Origin: Microvirga soli
GTDB lineage: Bacteria; Pseudomonadota; Alphaproteobacteria; Rhizobiales; Beijerinckiaceae
Direction: 5' to 3'
Length of the DNA stretch: 64,000 nt
Assembly (NCBI RefSeq): GCF_016734765.1
Contig: NZ_JAERQE010000008.1
Location: forward strand, 104,175 to 168,174
Positions 36,048 to 47,254 of this stretch are shown here, piece by piece. Below the pieces are notes generated by a model. That model did no database searches, was not told the origin of the DNA, and worked only from the letters and a program-made list of their open reading frames with translations. Each line of letters starts with the position of its first letter. The first letter of the stretch is position 1. The position numbers and the translations under genes were made by a program.

Positions 36048-38198
36048 CTAGGCGCTGGCCTTCAACGCCACCACACCCAAGATCCTGTCGATGGCCGCGT
36101 TCAGTTCCGCCGTGTCATAGGGCTTGCGAAGGATGGTGAAGCCTTCGTCCATGGCGGTCTGGGCGACCGCGCTGTAGCCGGTGGCCAGCAGGACCGGGAG
36201 GGACGGATGCTGGCTGCGAACAATCCGTGCCAGATCGACGCCATTGAGATCGCCGGGCATTACGATGTCGCTGAAAATGAGATTGAAGGCTGCACCTGAC
36301 TGAAGGGCAGCGAGCGCCTGACGAGCATCGGCCACATGGGCGATCCGGTATCCTGCCTCCTCAAGACTGGCGCGGGTGACTTCGGCGATGTCGAGATTGT
36401 CCTCGACCAGGAGAATGTGGCCATGGCCGCCCCGGATCGACGGCTCCGTGGTCTGAATGCTGCCGCCGGCTGCTGCCTCCAGGGTGCGCGGCAGGTAAAG
36501 TGTGATCGTGGTGCCGCGTCCGGACTCGGCCAGGGCGGTCGCCGTGCCGCCCGATTGTCTGGCAAAACCATAGACTTGGCTCAACCCGAGACCAGTTCCC
36601 TTGCCGACATCTTTGGTGGTGTAGAACGGCTCGAACACATGTGGGAGAACATCCTCCGGAATGCCGGAGCCCGTATCCGAGAGGCTGAGCGCGATGAAGT
36701 CGCCCTGGAGGCTAGCGACCTCCGGATCCCGCAGGCTCAGGTTTCGGGCCTCAATCAGCAGCCGTCCGCCGCCGGGCATCGCATCGCGGGCATTGACGGC
36801 GATATTGAGGATGGCGAGTTCGAGTTCGTTGGGATCGACCTTGATGTTCCACAGGCCCGGCGGCAGCCGCATGTCGACGGCGATGTCGCCGCGCAGGGAT
36901 GAGCGAAGCATGTCCTGCAGGTCGAGGAGGTAGCGGGACAGGTTGACGACTTCAGGGTCATGCGTCTGCTGACGCGAGAAGGACAGGAGTTGGCGCACGA
37001 GGCTTGCGCCGCGTCCGGCGGCCGTGTCGATTGCGTCGAGGGACCGTTTCTGCCGCTCCTCCATGGGGTAACGCCGTAGCCGGTCCACGTTGCCTTTGAC
37101 GACCATCAACAGGTTGTTGAAATCGTGCGCGACACCTCCGGTCAGATGGCCCACGGCCTCCAGTCTTTGCGCCTGCTTGAGAGCGGCCTCCGCCATCTCA
37201 CGCCTTTCGACCTCGGCATGAAAGCTGCGGGTGCGCTGCAGGGCGAGAAGGCTGATGGCAAACAGGCCCAAGGTCGCCGGCAGGCCGAAGGCAAGGAGTT
37301 GCCCCATCCGACCCCAGAGCTCCTGCCACATGCTGGCGGTTTCGATCCCGGTGGTGACATAGACAGGGTACCCCGGCACCTTGCGATAGCCGATGCGGCG
37401 TTCGATGTCGTCGAGTTGGGATACCGTCGTGATGAATCCGGATTGCGTGTTGCTTTGAATGGCCGGCATAAGCCTGTTTCCAGGCGTGAGCTGAAGAGGC
37501 TCGTTGCCGCGTGAAGGGTAGCGCGCCAGGAACTCCCCATCCGATCGGATCAGGCTGATGGAATCCGCAAGTGCTCGGGAGATCCGCCCATAATACTCCC
37601 GGAAGTGCTCGGGGCGCACCGACACTGCGATGATCCCGTCGAAGCTTCCATCCTGAGTCGGACGGCGCTGGCTTACCACGAAGAACCGTATGTCGCCGAT
37701 CTTCGAGGTGATGGTCTTGCCGATATAGGTGCCGGAGTCCTGTTCGGCCTGCACCTTGAAGTAGTCGCGCTCCGAGTTGTTGAGATCGCGGGGCACGGGC
37801 AGGATCGTGCTCGACACGAGCGGGCGTCCAGCCTTGTCGAAGACCCAGATCGCCTCAATTTGCGGGAGGGCATCCTGGGTGCGCCGCAGGCGGCTTTGGA
37901 GACGGGCCTCATCGGTCAGGATCTGCTCAGGCGTGAGGCCGCGCAGCACCTCGTTCGTCTCGGCCATCGTGCGTTCGATGGTTTGGAACGCCTTGAGGCT
38001 ATGCTCCTGAACCACATCCAGAGCGCGCACGATGCGCTCGTCCGAGTATTGGCGGATCCGGTGGTAATCGTCCCAGGCCGTATAGGCGAAAAACAGACCG
38101 GGTCCGAGCAGGCTCGCGACCAGCAGCAGTTGCAACGGCCAGAACACGGTACGGCTCTTCGGCGCTACGCGACCCACAAACGAAGACCTTCCTTGCAT
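36048..38198 (-). CDS. Membrane hybrid sensor histidine kinase
   Basis: 716 residues. First membrane helix about 20-42, a periplasmic Cache/PDC-like sensor to about 310 (RDYFKVQAEQDSGTYIGK, FFVVSQRR), second helix about 315-335, HisKA with the phospho-accepting His358 (GGVAHDFNN), HATPase_c about 455-575 (NARDAMPGG, DTGSGIPED, GTGLGLS), and a receiver domain from about 594 with Asp644 (IFSDIVMPG) and Lys in LRKPYD. No output domain, so signalling passes to an unlinked regulator, or the receiver modulates the kinase. No cognate partner adjoins. The Cache domain suggests a small-molecule signal such as a carboxylate or amino acid. Confidence 0.9.
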   Translation of the reverse strand: MQGRSSFVGRVAPKSRTVFWPLQLLLVASLLGPGLFFAYTAWDDYHRIRQYSDERIVRALDVVQEHSLKAFQTIERTMAETNEVLRGLTPEQILTDEARLQSRLRRTQDALPQIEAIWVFDKAGRPLVSSTILPVPRDLNNSERDYFKVQAEQDSGTYIGKTITSKIGDIRFFVVSQRRPTQDGSFDGIIAVSVRPEHFREYYGRISRALADSISLIRSDGEFLARYPSRGNEPLQLTPGNRLMPAIQSNTQSGFITTVSQLDDIERRIGYRKVPGYPVYVTTGIETASMWQELWGRMGQLLAFGLPATLGLFAISLLALQRTRSFHAEVERREMAEAALKQAQRLEAVGHLTGGVAHDFNNLLMVVKGNVDRLRRYPMEERQKRSLDAIDTAAGRGASLVRQLLSFSRQQTHDPEVVNLSRYLLDLQDMLRSSLRGDIAVDMRLPPGLWNIKVDPNELELAILNIAVNARDAMPGGGRLLIEARNLSLRDPEVASLQGDFIALSLSDTGSGIPEDVLPHVFEPFYTTKDVGKGTGLGLSQVYGFARQSGGTATALAESGRGTTITLYLPRTLEAAAGGSIQTTEPSIRGGHGHILLVEDNLDIAEVTRASLEEAGYRIAHVADARQALAALQSGAAFNLIFSDIVMPGDLNGVDLARIVRSQHPSLPVLLATGYSAVAQTAMDEGFTILRKPYDTAELNAAIDRILGVVALKASA

Positions 38199-38331
38199 GG
38201 CTTTGCGAGAGTCTCTCGAAGTTGAGCGTTCGTCCGGCTCGGGAAGTCACTGTCGGGTTGCCAATCCGCCGGACGGTGAGCCTCGCCCGGCAGATATAGT
38301 AGTGCAAAGGGGTTTCAAGGGTGGCTGTCGA

Positions 38332-39141
38332 CTATCTCCACGCCGTCACGAAGACAGCGCTCATGCGGTTCTCAAACGATGCAGTGCCGAAATGGCCGGA
38401 GAGCGCCTCCGTTGCTCTGGCCGTGATCTCGTCGAGCCGCTCAGGGGCGCGGGCCTCGATCTCTGCCCGCAGAGGCGTACCCTGGCAGAGACCGACGGCC
38501 GGCTCCTGCGGGGAGGGCGCTCGGCTGACCTTGTCCACTACGCCGATTTCGACATTCTCGAAGCCTGCCTGCTGAACCTCACCACGGATCCGGTCAGGGT
38601 CGAAATAGCCGAAGGGCACGCGTTCGATGAACCGGGGCGGGTCATCGGGAAAAGCCTTTGCGACGGTCTCGGACACGATGCGGCTGACCGGGTTGAGGTC
38701 GAGGGAGTTCCAGACATTGAACAGGAAGCGCCCACCTGGTTTCAGCACGCGCAGTGCCTCCCGGTAGCCCGAGAGTTTATCGGGGAAGAACATCACGCCG
38801 AACTGGCATACCACTGCGTCGAAGCTGCTGCTTTCGAAGGGCAGGGCTTGAGCATCCGCCTGGAGCCAACGCACATTCGGAGCCTGCAGCCTGGTTTGTG
38901 CATGGTCGAGCATGGCCTGGTTGAGATCGGTCGCGGTGATCTCGACCTGCGGCGGCAGGGTCTTCGCCATGGCGCGGGTCACGATGCCCGTTCCGGCCGC
39001 CGTCTCCACAATGCGACCCTCGGTGATATCCGTCAGCCGCCCCGCCAGATCCTGGGCAAAAGGCTCGAACATGAGGGGGCCGAGATACTGCTCGTACAGG
39101 GTCGGAATGGAGCCTTTGAAGGCTGAGTCTGTGGCGGCCAT
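38332..39141 (-). CDS. SAM-dependent methyltransferase (Methyltransf_11 type)
   Basis: 269 residues from ATG 39141 (MAATDSAFKGSIPTLYEQYL); an in-frame TTG 54 bases upstream is unlikely. Class I fold: motif I VETAAGTGIVTRAMA, acidic beta-2 end TATDLNQAML, QADAQALPF, and VCQFGVMFFPD. It resembles UbiE/BioC-like enzymes acting on small molecules; the substrate is not known. It follows the DUF4336 gene on the same strand. Confidence 0.85.
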   Translation of the reverse strand: MAATDSAFKGSIPTLYEQYLGPLMFEPFAQDLAGRLTDITEGRIVETAAGTGIVTRAMAKTLPPQVEITATDLNQAMLDHAQTRLQAPNVRWLQADAQALPFESSSFDAVVCQFGVMFFPDKLSGYREALRVLKPGGRFLFNVWNSLDLNPVSRIVSETVAKAFPDDPPRFIERVPFGYFDPDRIRGEVQQAGFENVEIGVVDKVSRAPSPQEPAVGLCQGTPLRAEIEARAPERLDEITARATEALSGHFGTASFENRMSAVFVTAWR

Positions 39142-39216
39142 CGTCTCATCACCGGGGAAAGCCAGGATGATTGCCCCTTTGAGGAAAGCCGGCAAGGTCG
39201 CAGAAGTAGCAGTGCG

Positions 39217-39957
39217 CTACTTCAGCAGCCACGCGAAGGCCCGCGTCAGGTTTGCCGTTCCATCCCGGTCGAACCAGCGGCCGTGGCTGAAGATGACCCG
39301 CTCCGGGTTCCAGGCGACGATCCGCGAGACGGCTTCCTGCGCCTCTTTGCGGCGAAGGCGAACGACGAAGCGTAAGTAAGCCGGCGCCTTGCCGTTGGGA
39401 GCGTCGACACCGCTGAGTCTCGCGAAGAGGCGCGTTCCCAGCGGCAGCTTCTCCGGCTCAAGGTTCTGGATCAGGTCCGTCAGGACGAGGGTGCGCGTGG
39501 GCCGGTGCAGGAACGCCATTTCGCGAAAGCCGGCGCCGCCAGGGACGATGATTTGCTCGATCTCGCCGCCCCAGTCGTCCGGCGGTGAATCCGTCAGGTC
39601 CCGATCAAACCGGATGCCTGCTTTTCGCACCTGCGGCCGCTGCCGGAGGTTTGGCGCTGCGGAGGTCTTAGCAGCCGGGCACCCACCTTGCCAGGCTTTG
39701 AGGTGGGTCCAATGCGCGATGTTGGGCGCGACGAGATGGCGGATGGGCCCGAGCGTCTCGATCTCGCGCCGCAACTCCGCATTGTACCGCGTCGGCGAAT
39801 GCAGCCAGACATCGCCGTTGCCCAACCGGATCACCGTCATCCGCACCGGCAGGCTCAACCCCATGGCCTCCTGCGGCCCGCTGTCAACGATCCAGAGGTT
39901 ATTGGCGACGGGCTTGAGCACATCGAGGGGAGGGTAGGTCACGTCTTGCTCGGGCAC
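39217..39957 (-). CDS. DUF4336 protein (metallo-beta-lactamase-like fold)
   Basis: 246 residues, GTG start at 39957. The family is recognised by VANNLWIVDSG, VRMTVIRLGNGDVWLHSPT, APNIAHWTHLKAW and a late FSHGRWFDRDG. It resembles the metallo-hydrolase fold, but the HxHxDH metal motif is absent, so hydrolase activity should not be assumed. Cytoplasmic, no signal peptide. It runs toward the methyltransferase with 75 bp between them. Confidence 0.75.
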   Translation of the reverse strand: MPEQDVTYPPLDVLKPVANNLWIVDSGPQEAMGLSLPVRMTVIRLGNGDVWLHSPTRYNAELRREIETLGPIRHLVAPNIAHWTHLKAWQGGCPAAKTSAAPNLRQRPQVRKAGIRFDRDLTDSPPDDWGGEIEQIIVPGGAGFREMAFLHRPTRTLVLTDLIQNLEPEKLPLGTRLFARLSGVDAPNGKAPAYLRFVVRLRRKEAQEAVSRIVAWNPERVIFSHGRWFDRDGTANLTRAFAWLLK

Positions 39958-40135
39958 GTTCGCCTGCTTCCTATGGGGAGGTTACGTCTTCTTATGTGAA
40001 ACGCTTCTCTTCCTAAGAAGCTCCACCTGATGGGCAGAAGGCCTGCCGACGTGGGCAGGTTGTGCTCTTGTGCAGGCTTTCCATCGAGCCTAGCACTGGA
40101 GCATCGAATTCTCATAGTGCAGGAGAGGTGCAGCC

Positions 40136-41212
40136 ATGTGGACCGACCGACGCATTCTGGATCTGCTGGGCATCGAGATTCCCATCGTTCAGGCACCCAT
40201 GGCGGGAGCCAACCTGTCAGACATGGTCATTGCTGTCTCGGAGGCTGGCGGGCTCGGCTCTCTCCCTTGTGCGTTGCTGAGCCTCGACAAAGCGCGGGAG
40301 GAGCTGGTCAGGATCCGGCAGCGCACGTTTAAACCCATCAACGTCAACTTCTTCTGCCATTCGGTGCCCGAACCTGACGCCCAACGTGAAGCGGCCTGGA
40401 AGCAGCGCTTGAGAGCTTATTACCTGGAGAGCGGACTCGACGCGGAGGCTCCCTATCCCCCGTCGGCGCGAGCGCCCTTCGATGAGGCGTTCCTTGAGCT
40501 TGTCGAGGAGTTCAGGCCGGAGGTTGTGAGCTTCCATTTCGGCTTGCCCCAGCAAGGCCTGCTGAAACGGGTGAAGGGCACGGGCGCCAAGGTCTTGTCC
40601 TCCGCGACCACTGTCGACGAGGCGCGCTGGCTGGAGGACGGGGGATGTGACGCGATCATCGCACAAGGCTTCGAGGCCGGAGGTCACAGGGGCATGTTCC
40701 TGTCCGACGATGTTTCGACCCAGGTCGGTACCATGGCACTGGTGCCGCAGGTCGTGGACGCCGTGAAAGTGCCGGTGATCGCGGCCGGGGGCATTGCCGA
40801 TGCACGCGGCATCGTTGCGGCTCTCGCCTTGGGCGCATCCGCAGTCCAGATCGGAACGGCCTACTTGTTCACGCCGGAAGCGACGATCCCGCCCTTGCAC
40901 AGGCAGGCTATCAGGAGCGCAAAGGACGACCGGACCGCGCTGACGAACGTCTTCACTGGACGTCCTGCGCGGGGCATCGTGAACCGGATCATGCGCGAGG
41001 TCGGACCGCTCTCGGAAATCGCCCCGGACTTCCCGCTTGCTGGTGGCGCGCTTGCGCCCTTGCGCCAGAAGACCGAACCGCTCGGTTCGAACGACTTTAT
41101 GTCCCTTTGGTCCGGTCAAGCCGCTGCCTTGAGCCGGGAGTTGGCGGCTGGTGAACTGACTAGGACGCTGGCCCAGGAGGCACTGGCTAAACTCGGAATG
41201 CGCTCCGCGTGA
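40136..41212 (+). CDS. Nitronate monooxygenase-family FMN protein
   Basis: 358 residues, ggagag 10 nt before ATG 40136. FMN-dependent TIM barrel that oxidises nitronates: PIVQAPMAGANLSDMVIAV, the FNVNFFCH-type second strand (INVNFFCHS), FGLPQ, IAQGFEAGGHRG, and VIAAGGIADARGI with the IGTAYLFTPEA phosphate loop. Closest in look to class I NMOs/2-nitropropane dioxygenases. Monocistronic; convergent with uvrA (19 bp between stops). Confidence 0.88.
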   Translation: MWTDRRILDLLGIEIPIVQAPMAGANLSDMVIAVSEAGGLGSLPCALLSLDKAREELVRIRQRTFKPINVNFFCHSVPEPDAQREAAWKQRLRAYYLESGLDAEAPYPPSARAPFDEAFLELVEEFRPEVVSFHFGLPQQGLLKRVKGTGAKVLSSATTVDEARWLEDGGCDAIIAQGFEAGGHRGMFLSDDVSTQVGTMALVPQVVDAVKVPVIAAGGIADARGIVAALALGASAVQIGTAYLFTPEATIPPLHRQAIRSAKDDRTALTNVFTGRPARGIVNRIMREVGPLSEIAPDFPLAGGALAPLRQKTEPLGSNDFMSLWSGQAAALSRELAAGELTRTLAQEALAKLGMRSA

Positions 41213-41231
41213 ACAAACGGCCTAAGCCGCC

Positions 41232-44228
<2,997 letters not shown>

Positions 44229-44339
44229 TGCCGAGCTTAAGCCTTCTGAGGAACACCAGCCTCGCCAGGCCGGCTCCCGCATATGTGATGCCCCAGCCGC
44301 CGGCGCAATGCGGCGGATGATTCCAGGGATGCGATCCTA

Positions 44340-44354
44340 GAACAAAGAGGGTAC
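44340..44354. promoter_or_regulatory. Possible LexA (SOS) box near uvrA, one mismatch
   Basis: gaac-N7-gtac (44340-44354); the alphaproteobacterial SOS box is gaac-N7-gaac (or gttc-N7-gttc). It is 112 bp upstream of the uvrA start. One mismatch leaves this uncertain. Confidence 0.35.
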
Positions 44355-44387
44355 GAAGTGCAAGGCCAGTGGTCGGTGCTGTCTCCA

Positions 44388-44415
44388 AAAATAAAAGGCC
44401 CGCCAGTGGCGGGCC
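44388..44415 (-). terminator. Rho-independent terminator after the RTX gene at 44438-45772
   Basis: ggcccgcc (44397-44404) pairs with ggcgggcc (44408-44415), loop of 3; on the minus strand a ttttattttt tract follows. It lies 23 bp past the RTX stop and upstream of uvrA. Confidence 0.88.
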
Positions 44416-44437
44416 TCTGATTGATCGGGAGCCAACC

Positions 44438-45772
44438 TCAGATCACGAAAACGAAGTCGGAGGCCTTGAGGGCGGCTTTGTTAGCCAAAGTTGCCACGAG
44501 ATCGAGATCGTCTACAGTCCCAATCCCGTCGGCATCGTAGTAAAGCTTGCCGTCGTCCGTGTCGTAGAGGAACTGCGCCAGGGTCGAGGTGGCCTTCGGG
44601 TCGGCTCCGACAACGAGCAGGTTTGCCCGATCGAAGGCGAGAGGCACCGTTTTTTGCAGAACGGGATCCCAAGTCCTGAAGCTGTAGGCATCAATGATGA
44701 AGAAGTCGTCTTTCCCCGTAAAGTCGGCAATGATGCAGTCCGAATACTCATCTAAGGCGAACTGATCATCGCCCCTACCACCAATGAGGGTCACGTCGCC
44801 GTCGCCGCTTAGGATGTCATCGCCCGCACCGCCGTTGACGACGATCCCATTGGCTGCATTCTCGGCATTGGATCCGGAGGCGTAAAGGTCGTCGTTGCCT
44901 GAACCTCCGTTGATCAAGCCGGACTTGCCGTAACCACTGATCGTATCGTTACCCTTCGAGCCTGTGATAACGCTCCCCACATCCATCTTGAAGACATCGA
45001 CGTCAACCTTTTCGAACTGTCCAGCCTTGATGTCGAGATATCCGATATTAGCGGCAGATTTGCCGGTAACTTTGGAGAAGTTAAGAGAATACACCGTGTA
45101 GTCGGTCGGCCCACCGCGGGCTTGAAGGATAAGCGTGTCCACGCCCTTGCCGCCAAGGGCATTATCACCGCCATCAACAACGACCCTGTCATTGCCGTCG
45201 CCGCCCAGCAACTTGTCCTTGCTCGGGGCAACCGGATTAGCGGGATCCGTGCTGGGGGTAGGGTCAGTGCCGTCGATAAAGTCGTCCCCGGCGCCACCGG
45301 ACAGATAGTCGTTGCCGGCTTGGCCGTATAGGTTGTCATCCCCCTTGCCGCCGTCGAGGCGGTCGTTTCCCTCGCCTCCAGTCAGTTCGTCGTCATCGTC
45401 GCCGCCATAAAGCTTGTCATTCCCGTCTGCCCCATAGAGGTTGTCCCTGCCGGCGTCTCCATAGAGGCTGTCGTTGCCTTCATCACCATTGAGGAAGTCT
45501 CTGCCCTCGCCACCATAGAGCTTGTCGTTGCCGAGGCCGCCATTCAGGTTGTCTCTGCCAAGCCCGCCGAGCGCCTTGTCCGAGCCGAGGCCGCCATAGA
45601 TGGTGTCGTCACCGTCGCCCCCGGTCAGGCTGTCGATGCCGTCGGCCCCAAAGATATAGTCGTCGCCAGCGCGGCCATCGATAATATCCTTGAACTTCGA
45701 ACCGAAGAAGAAGTCGTCCGACGAGCTTCCCTTCAGGGCCTTCCTCTTTGTAGTAATGCGATAGGTTGTCAT
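44438..45772 (-). CDS. RTX-type calcium-binding protein
   Basis: 444 residues from ATG 45772, with ggagg 5 nt upstream; ATG 45784 overlaps that ribosome site. Nearly the first half is a continuous set of RTX nonapeptides (GGxGxDxLYGG units, residues about 20-175), then more scattered ones ([42 protein letters not shown]). The end is a version of the shared C-terminal module: [13 protein letters not shown] and the hydrophobic KASDFVFVI. No enzyme domain and no signal peptide. Type I secretion is expected but the transporter is not here. It is located between uvrA and ssb, normally neighbours, so it looks inserted. Confidence 0.88.
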   Translation of the reverse strand: MTTYRITTKRKALKGSSSDDFFFGSKFKDIIDGRAGDDYIFGADGIDSLTGGDGDDTIYGGLGSDKALGGLGRDNLNGGLGNDKLYGGEGRDFLNGDEGNDSLYGDAGRDNLYGADGNDKLYGGDDDDELTGGEGNDRLDGGKGDDNLYGQAGNDYLSGGAGDDFIDGTDPTPSTDPANPVAPSKDKLLGGDGNDRVVVDGGDNALGGKGVDTLILQARGGPTDYTVYSLNFSKVTGKSAANIGYLDIKAGQFEKVDVDVFKMDVGSVITGSKGNDTISGYGKSGLINGGSGNDDLYASGSNAENAANGIVVNGGAGDDILSGDGDVTLIGGRGDDQFALDEYSDCIIADFTGKDDFFIIDAYSFRTWDPVLQKTVPLAFDRANLLVVGADPKATSTLAQFLYDTDDGKLYYDADGIGTVDDLDLVATLANKAALKASDFVFVI

Positions 45773-45997
45773 GTCAGCCTCCATAGTCCCCGAAAAATTG
45801 ACACGTTATCACGTTAAAATCAACTGGTGCTTGTGCTCGCTTGAGGCTTTCACGACATGGGCAGAGCGGGCTTTTCAGAGGGAGGATAGTCGCAGCGGCC
45901 GTAAACTGGGGACGGGCCTGTGCAGAACTTGGCCCGCGGCTTGCCTCAGGCTCCCTCCGGCCCCACAACAGCCTCATGTGAATGAGGAGTGGCTCCG

Positions 45998-46519
45998 ATG
46001 GCGGGCAGCGTGAACAAGGTGATTTTGGTAGGCAATCTGGGGCGCGACCCTGAGGTTCGGCGCCTGGGCAGTGGGGATCCGGTGGTGAACCTGCGGATTG
46101 CCACGTCCGAGACCTGGAAGGACAAGGCGTCTGGCGAGCGCAAGGAGAAGACCGAGTGGCACTCGGTGGTGATCTTCAACGAGAACCTGGCCCGGGTGGC
46201 CGAGCAGTACCTGAAGAAGGGCTCGAAGGTGTACCTGGAGGGCCAGCTGCAGACCCGCAAGTGGACGGACCAGCAGGGGGTGGAGAAGTACTCCACCGAG
46301 GTGGTGCTGCAGCGTTTCCGCGGTGAGCTGACGATCCTGGACAGCCGCGGCGGCGGCTCATCCGAGTTCGGCGAAGAAGAGCCGGGCCAGGTCAGAACCG
46401 GCGGTGACTTCGGTGGACGCTCGTCCTCTCAGGACCGGCGCCCGGCGCCGTCCTCGGGCGGAGGAAGCAGCGGAGGAGGCTCCCGCTACAACGACCTCGA
46501 CGACGACATTCCGTTCTAG
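45998..46519 (+). CDS. ssb: Single-stranded DNA-binding protein
   Basis: 173 residues from ATG 45998, gaggag 8 nt upstream; an in-frame GTG at 45989 overlaps that site. OB-fold N-terminal domain ([49 protein letters not shown]), a Gly/Ser-rich flexible linker, and the C-terminal acidic tip DDDIPF that binds partner proteins. It is divergent from the RTX gene before it. In related genomes ssb is usually close to uvrA and gyrA; here gyrA is 9 kb away. Confidence 0.97.
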   Translation: MAGSVNKVILVGNLGRDPEVRRLGSGDPVVNLRIATSETWKDKASGERKEKTEWHSVVIFNENLARVAEQYLKKGSKVYLEGQLQTRKWTDQQGVEKYSTEVVLQRFRGELTILDSRGGGSSEFGEEEPGQVRTGGDFGGRSSSQDRRPAPSSGGGSSGGGSRYNDLDDDIPF

Positions 46520-46724
46520 AATCTAGCTTTCGGCGATTTTGCGCATCGGGAGAGGCGGCCGGCTGGCAGCCTTTTCATTTCGTCACAAGCGCCAAAATCC
46601 GCCCGAATATTTGGCAGAATGGAAAACTCACCTTGCGTCAATGCACGGAAGCTGCTCATTTAGAAATCGGCGCCGGCGCGGCGTAAATCCGGCGTTTGAA
46701 GAGTTTTTCCAGGGCTGTTTTTGA

Positions 46725-46952
46725 GTGCATTGCTTCTTTCATCTCGTGCACACGCATGAACGGATCCTCGATGAGACAGGCATAGAAGTCTCGGATCTGG
46801 ACGCCGCCCATTATCAAGCTATCAAAGCGATCCAGGAGCTTCGTCACGAAGGCGAGGACGAAGAGGTTGATTGGCGCGGATGGCAGCTGCAGGTAACCGA
46901 TGCGTCGGGAAATATCCTGCTGACGATACCATTGGATACGGCGCAGCATTGA
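46725..46952 (+). CDS. DUF6894 small protein (second copy)
   Basis: 75 residues, GTG start at 46725. Pattern as in the copy at 35631: CFFHLVHTHERIL, DETGIEVSDLDAAHYQAI, VDWRGWQLQV. The two share about half their residues. Function unknown. No obvious operon partner. The DNA after its stop becomes markedly AT-rich. Confidence 0.72.
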   Translation: MHCFFHLVHTHERILDETGIEVSDLDAAHYQAIKAIQELRHEGEDEEVDWRGWQLQVTDASGNILLTIPLDTAQH

Positions 46953-47254
46953 GATTACTTCAAAGTATGCATGAGATACAGTTCTCAAGCCTAGAAGAAT
47001 ACACTTATGATTATATTCAGTCAGAGCTAAAAATACTAGCTGATTATAGATAAAATGAGATGGTTTATCTAAGTTACTAAGGATAGATGGCTTGACAAAG
47101 TGTTCCCGCCTTCCTTGAAGAAGCTGTTCTCTTCATCCAGTCGAGTTTAAGTTATCTATAAATCCAAGTTATGTGGCGCTGCATACGGACCCACTTTGCA
47201 TGATACATTATAAAGTTATATAAGGGATCGAATTATGCTCAGGGGACACTCGAA
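46953..47254. other. AT-rich intergenic stretch
   Basis: 302 bp of distinctly AT-rich DNA, unlike the GC-rich window average, suggesting recent acquisition or a region free from coding constraint. It includes the candidate promoter at 47196-47224; no gene is seen. Confidence 0.6.
47196..47224 (+). promoter_or_regulatory. Candidate promoter of the split RTX gene
   Basis: ttgcat (47196-47201), 17-nt spacer, tataag (47219-47224); the start codon at 47255 is 30 bp downstream with a gggga ribosome site between. By eye only. Confidence 0.45.
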
